Assembly (NCBI GenBank): GCA_002438845.1
Contig: DJRG01000054.1
Coordinates: forward strand, 1 to 17,395
Direction of reading: 5' to 3'
Length of the DNA: 17,395 nucleotides
Source of the DNA: Bacteroidales bacterium UBA6366
GTDB lineage: Bacteria > Bacteroidota > Bacteroidia > Bacteroidales > UBA932
Position numbers and translations under genes: made by a program. Of the stretch, positions 14,882 through 17,395 are shown piece by piece. The first letter of the stretch is position 1, and each line of letters opens with the position of its first letter. Under the pieces are notes generated by a model. It saw nothing but the letters and a program-made list of their open reading frames with translations. It was not told the origin of the DNA and searched no databases.

Positions 14882-15769
14882 ATGGAAGTACGTGCGAAAA
14901 AGGCGCTCGGGCAGCATTTCTTGACTGACCAGAGCATTGCAAAGAACATTGTTGGGGCTCTTGAGGGGCGGCAGGCGTTGGAGGTCGGGCCGGGAATGGG
15001 GGTTCTGACCCAATACCTTTTGCCTCGGCCTGAGTTGGCGTTGAAAGTTGTGGAGATTGACGGCGAGTCAGTTGTCTATCTTAGGAAGCATTATCCGAAG
15101 TTGGGAGACAATCTCATTGAGGGAGACTTCCTTAAGATGGATCTTGACGGCATATTCGAGGGGGAATATTCAGTGATAGGAAATTTTCCTTATAATATCT
15201 CTTCGCAGATTTTCTTCAAGATTTTGGAGCACCGTGACCGCATCCCGGAGGTTGTCTGCATGATCCAGAAGGAGGTCGCCGAGCGCATTGCCGAGAAGCC
15301 CGGCACCAAGACTTATGGCATCCTGTCGGTCTTCCTTCAAGCGTGGTATGACATTGAATATCTTTTCACTGTGGGCTCGGGAGCATTTAATCCGCCTCCT
15401 AAGGTCCAGTCCGCCGTGATTCGTCTCACACGTAATTCGCGCACGTCTCTCGGCTGTGATGAGAAGCTTTTCCGCACGGTTGTCAAAACCGCTTTCGGTC
15501 AGCGTCGCAAGACTCTCCGCAATTCGCTCAAGCCGTTGCTTCGGCAGGCTCAGCAACCGATTCAGCCATTGCTTCGACAAGTTCAGCAACCGGTCACTGA
15601 GTCGATTGATTCAATATCCGACGCCGTTTCCCCGGTCACTGAACCAGTCGAAGTGACCTCTCATTCACAAACCTCTCCGTCACTCCAAGCAGATCCAATC
15701 TTCGATTTACGCCCCGAACGCCTGAGCGTCGAAGATTTTGTAGCGCTAACTTTGAAACTTCAGCGTTAA
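14882..15769 (+). CDS. ksgA: 16S rRNA dimethyladenosine transferase
   Basis: KsgA (RsmA) dimethylates two adjacent adenosines near the 3' end of 16S rRNA using S-adenosylmethionine, a late step and checkpoint in small-subunit assembly. The 295-aa product begins MEVRAKKALGQHFLTDQ and shows the SAM-binding EVGPGMG (34-40), acidic VEID (57-60), catalytic NFPY (101-104) and the C-terminal GAFNPPPKVQSAV. ATG 14882 is preferred to 14864 because the -7 box lies between them and the family starts near this methionine. The protein is some tens of residues longer than usual: about 219-270, between RRKTLRNSLKPLL and FDLRPERLSVEDF, is a Gln/Ser/Thr/Pro-rich stretch made largely from dispersed stem-loop repeats read in frame. 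The catalytic core is untouched. Confidence 0.94.
   Translation: MEVRAKKALGQHFLTDQSIAKNIVGALEGRQALEVGPGMGVLTQYLLPRPELALKVVEIDGESVVYLRKHYPKLGDNLIEGDFLKMDLDGIFEGEYSVIGNFPYNISSQIFFKILEHRDRIPEVVCMIQKEVAERIAEKPGTKTYGILSVFLQAWYDIEYLFTVGSGAFNPPPKVQSAVIRLTRNSRTSLGCDEKLFRTVVKTAFGQRRKTLRNSLKPLLRQAQQPIQPLLRQVQQPVTESIDSISDAVSPVTEPVEVTSHSQTSPSLQADPIFDLRPERLSVEDFVALTLKLQR
15535..15658. repeat. Cluster of dispersed stem-loop repeats inside ksgA
   Basis: There are three copies. The first has GTTGCT (15535-15540) and AGCAAC (15552-15557) as perfect arms around TCGGCAGGCTC. The second, at 15568-15590, has ATTGCT and AGCAAC around TCGACAAGTTC, with one wobble. The third, in the opposite orientation, has GGTCACT (15634-15640) and AGTGACC (15652-15658) around GAACCAGTCGA. 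A further half-copy, CGGTCACTGA, is at 15591. They encode LRQAQQP, LRQVQQP and PVTEPVEVT. Confidence 0.85.
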
Positions 15770-15784
15770 TTTTTCACAAGATTC

Positions 15785-15813
15785 TTGCAAACCAAGAAAA
15801 ATTTGTATCTTTG
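15785..15813 (+). promoter_or_regulatory. tRNA-Ser promoter
   Basis: TTG (15785-15787), an 18-base spacer and TATCTTTG (15806-15813) match the Bacteroidota -33/-7 pattern. The start is expected near 15820, leaving a short 5' leader before the mature tRNA. Confidence 0.65.
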
Positions 15814-15863
15814 TAATCCAAATAGCGACGAAAGGTTTGACAACCGTTCGGCCAGAAACATCT

Positions 15864-15950
15864 GGAGAGGTGGGAGAGTGGCTGAATCCACAGGTTTGCT
15901 AAACCTGCATACGGGTAACCGTATCACGAGTTCGAATCTCGTTCTCTCCG
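15864..15950 (+). tRNA. tRNA-Ser (anticodon GCU)
   Basis: This 87-nt gene folds as a class II tRNA. The acceptor stem GGAGAGG pairs with TCTCTCC (one G-T wobble), and the discriminator base is G, usual for serine. The anticodon arm CAGGT, loop TTGCTAA, ACCTG gives anticodon GCT, reading AGC and AGU. The long variable arm is TACGG, GTAA, CCGTA, and the T arm is ACGAG, TTCGAAT, CTCGT. CCA is not encoded. A 61-codon frame over this locus is spurious. Confidence 0.96.
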
Positions 15951-15953
15951 CAA

Positions 15954-15993
15954 AAAAAAGGGCAGACTAAAAGCAATGGTCAAGCCCTTTTTT
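15954..15993. terminator. Bidirectional terminator after tRNA-Ser
   Basis: AAAAAAGGGC (15954-15963) pairs with GCCCTTTTTT (15984-15993) across a 20-nt loop with a small inner GAC/GTC pair. The A/T tails allow it to end both the tRNA transcript and any minus-strand transcript arriving from the right. Confidence 0.75.
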
Positions 15994-16384
15994 GTTTTTC
16001 GTAGCCGCCCACGTCAACCTTGTTCCGGACGCTTCGGAAGGTGGATCATTAGGGCTCCTCGCCCCCGCCCCTTGTGGCCAATGCCACCTGTTTTACAAAC
16101 CACGAGCACGAAGATGTGCATTTGGGGGTGTTCAGAGGCTGCTCACTGTGCTTGACCCCATCCCCGAAAGAGTGGGTCAGCCACATCAATCGGCCCCTCA
16201 CCCCTCTACGCCCAATATTCCTGTGCCCGTGGTCTGCACAATGGAAAAGCCGTAAGCCTATCGAAGCGCCTGGCATGAACCTATCTGGTTTAGCCAATCC
16301 CACGTGTATAGTACCAAGTCCGAAATATTAATGCCTTTGCCCTTCTTTTTTCCAAAAGGCAACCATGTGTTAAAGAAATTAAGT
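15994..16384. other. Gene-poor, hairpin-rich stretch after tRNA-Ser
   Basis: Three overlapping frames of 84-87 codons exist here on both strands, but all have odd composition (many Cys, His, Trp and Pro), no recognisable domain and no clear start signal, so I call no gene. Local hairpins are visible: TTCCG/CGGAA at 16023-16039, GTGGC, CAAT, GCCAC at 16074-16087, TGACCC/GGGTCA at 16153-16179, and TGCCTTT/AAAGGCA at 16332-16361. The stretch could be a decayed mobile element, since tRNA 3' ends are common integration sites, or the continuation of the minus-strand RNA described next. No integrase or repeated tRNA end is seen. Confidence 0.45.
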
Positions 16385-16604
16385 AAAAAAACTCATCGGA
16401 GCGGAGCGACCGAAGGGGTTCGGGGAATCCTTTACCCGTGCCCCTCAGGGGCTGTCCCGTAGGGACTGGGGGTTGAAGGTTTAGGCGGCCTATCAGTTTT
16501 GCCGTAAGGCTAAACTGATAGGCCGCCGCTTTCCCCAAAGCGACGGCCTGTTGTATATAAAACGAACTTAACAAATAGACAACAAAAAGAACTTTTGTCT
16601 GTCC
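16385..16604 (-). ncRNA. Candidate structured noncoding RNA
   Basis: A consensus minus-strand promoter lies just upstream and a run of seven T (minus strand, 16391-16385) marks a possible end, giving about 220 nt. The segment is densely paired: a 16-bp stem (16484-16499 with 16512-16527) whose top has GCC, GTAA, GGC on the plus strand; a second stem (AGGCCG/CGGCCT plus CGCTTT/AAAGCG, 16520-16549) that shares 16520-16527 with the first; and small perfect hairpins at 16410-16423, 16440-16452 and 16454-16466. It matches no RNA family I recognise (not tmRNA, RNase P, SRP or 6S). The plus-strand GTAA loop is GNRA-like, so the strand is not certain. A 116-codon frame across it is judged spurious. 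Confidence 0.42.
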
Positions 16605-16610
16605 AAGGGA

Positions 16611-16642
16611 CAAAGGTATTAAGTTTTGTCGAATCTGCAAAA
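16611..16642 (-). promoter_or_regulatory. Consensus Bacteroidota promoter on the minus strand
   Basis: Read on the minus strand, TTTTG (16642-16638), a 19-base spacer and TACCTTTG (16618-16611) match the -33/-7 consensus. It is the best-spaced promoter in the window, yet it faces no recognisable protein gene. The start is expected near 16604. Confidence 0.7.
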
Positions 16643-16704
16643 CTTTTTGTTAATTTTTTAAAACGATTTTTACTTCAATCGTTCATTAAAGCCGTGCCGT
16701 TTGC

Positions 16705-16848
16705 TTACAGATTAAAGCGAATGACCGCTCTGATGTTGTCCTGAGACCATTGCGAAGAGATACCGTGAAACATCCACGCATAATCTGAGGCGGCATAAGA
16801 GGCACGGATAGCCTTGCGACGCGGTTTGCTTTCATGAATGTAGTGCAC
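16705..16848 (-). CDS. Possible 47-aa ORF, unknown
   Basis: This short frame starts at GTG 16848 and ends at TAA 16705. The predicted protein begins VHYIHESKPRRKAIRASYAA and ends in NIRAVIRFNL: basic near the front, aromatic in the middle. Codon choice looks more like a real gene than the alternative frame starting at ATG 16835. An in-frame TAG lies three codons upstream (16857-16855), so it is either a small gene or the surviving tail of a longer one. I recognise no family. It lies between the 29-bp repeats and the minus-strand promoter. Confidence 0.3.
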   Translation of the reverse strand: MHYIHESKPRRKAIRASYAASDYAWMFHGISSQWSQDNIRAVIRFNL

Positions 16849-16850
16849 GG

Positions 16851-16937
16851 GTGGCTAAGTCAACATGACCATAGTATGCGTGACTAAGTCAACATGGCCA
16901 TAGTGCTCGTGGTGAAGTTAAAATGAAGATAAGGCGC
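16851..16937. repeat. 29-bp tandem repeat, three units
   Basis: Units at 16851-16879 and 16880-16908 match at 24 of 29 bases (shared core CTAAGTCAACATG); a third unit at 16909-16937 matches the first at about 19 of 29. A partial fourth copy, GCGGCGAAGTAAAAC, starts at 16938. Because 29 is not a multiple of three, the array is unlikely to be coding. It lies directly downstream of the AraC-type gene. Confidence 0.75.
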
Positions 16938-16963
16938 GCGGCGAAGTAAAACAGATCCTCCTC

Positions 16964-17395
16964 TCACCCGTTTCTGTACTCGCTTGGCGTCATCCCCGTG
17001 TGAGCCTTGAAGAATTTGTAGAACACGGACGGATTCGGGAAGTGAAGCTTGAAGACAATCTCCTTGATGCTGTCGTCGGTGTACTTCAGCATGTTCTTGG
17101 CCTCAAGAATGACGAATGAGTCAATCCAGTCAGGAGCCGACCGCCCGCTTACCTGCTTGATGAGTTTGGAGAGATACTTCGGGGTCAGGCCGAGACGACT
17201 TGCATAGAAAGCCATGTTGCGCTCTGAGGTGTGATACTCGGTGACAAGGGCCATGAAATGCTCGAAGATCAGCTTAACCCTGGTGTTGACTGACGCTCCG
17301 GGAATCTCTGGAGTTCTGACCGCGTTTTTCTCCATCAATCCGCCGAGTACATAGAACAACGAAGCGATCAGCGAGCCGACGGCCTCTCTCTTGTT
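16964..17395 (-). CDS. AraC family transcriptional regulator, C-terminal part
   Basis: The frame stays open to the window edge, so the gene is cut at its 5' end; 143 residues are visible. The last hundred or so residues form the AraC double helix-turn-helix DNA-binding domain: the first helix-turn-helix around MAFYASRLGLTPKYLSKLIK, the second around DSIKEIVFKLHFPNPSVFYK, and the ending FFKAHTGMTPSEYRNG. FPNPSVFYKFFK is the Bacteroidota variant of the family signature. The ligand-sensing N-terminal part is mostly outside the window, so the signal and target genes are unknown. Downstream lie the 29-bp repeats; no clear terminator is seen. Confidence 0.92.
   Translation of the reverse strand, partial: NKREAVGSLIASLFYVLGGLMEKNAVRTPEIPGASVNTRVKLIFEHFMALVTEYHTSERNMAFYASRLGLTPKYLSKLIKQVSGRSAPDWIDSFVILEAKNMLKYTDDSIKEIVFKLHFPNPSVFYKFFKAHTGMTPSEYRNG

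Noticed and set aside
15785..15970. 61-codon plus-strand ORF
   Set aside because: It lies over the tRNA-Ser gene and its promoter; the tRNA fold is complete and explains the sequence.
16258..16280. Possible further repeat copy (TATCGAAGCGCC)
   Set aside because: It shares only a few bases with the arms of the 8527 inverted repeat and lacks the conserved loop.
15992..16331. Overlapping ORFs on both strands (15992-16255, 16074-16331 plus; 16049-16303 minus)
   Set aside because: Their composition is atypical (Cys, His, Trp, Pro), they contradict one another, and none has a start signal or family likeness.
16290..16640. 116-codon minus-strand ORF
   Set aside because: It starts inside the consensus promoter, crosses long perfect hairpins, and has no recognisable domain.
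16851..16937. CRISPR array
   Set aside because: The units adjoin without spacers and decay along the array, and no cas gene is present.

Overview
The window looks like a chromosomal segment of a Bacteroidales bacterium (phylum Bacteroidota) of roughly 50% G+C; genus cannot be fixed from the sequence. The evidence is promoter boxes of the form TAnnTTTG, weak or absent Shine-Dalgarno sites, a DUF4249 lipoprotein beside a TonB-dependent receptor, C10-type peptidase lipoproteins, and short stem-loop repeats known from experience to be common in this phylum.

Layout. 1-2041 (+): the 3' end of a sugar-isomerase-like TIM-barrel gene, then a ResB-like and a CcsA-like gene for System II cytochrome c maturation, joined by start/stop overlaps. 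2042-4083 (+): aspS with its own promoter, leader hairpin and strong terminator. 4084-4368: a 161-bp near-palindromic MITE-like element, then a promoter and a leader stem-loop. 4369-9334 (+): an operon of an M24B Xaa-Pro aminopeptidase, a DUF456 membrane protein and a two-domain FAD/Fe-S D-2-hydroxyacid dehydrogenase. 9335-9521: a convergent gap with decayed repeats. 14743-9522 (-): a tight four-gene cell-surface operon of a C10 cysteine peptidase lipoprotein, an unrecognised lipoprotein, a DUF4249 lipoprotein and a TonB-dependent receptor; it reads as a possible surface proteolysis and uptake unit. 14882-15950 (+): ksgA, apparently near-leaderless, then tRNA-Ser(GCU) with promoter and terminator. 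15994-16963: a gene-poor, hairpin-dense stretch with a consensus minus-strand promoter, a candidate structured RNA, a possible 47-aa ORF and a 29-bp tandem repeat. 16964-17395 (-): the C-terminal part of an AraC-family regulator, cut by the window edge.

The most striking unannotated pattern is a dispersed stem-loop repeat with a conserved 11-nt loop (GAGCYTGTCGA or its complement). It recurs between genes and, read in frame, inside ccsA, the FAD/Fe-S dehydrogenase and ksgA. Its arms differ between copies but usually stay complementary, and the frames used are those without stops. The second most interesting area is the structured stretch at 16385-16604, where two strong hairpins share one strand and so exclude each other. 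The C10-to-TonB operon is the best candidate for an incompletely described protein system.
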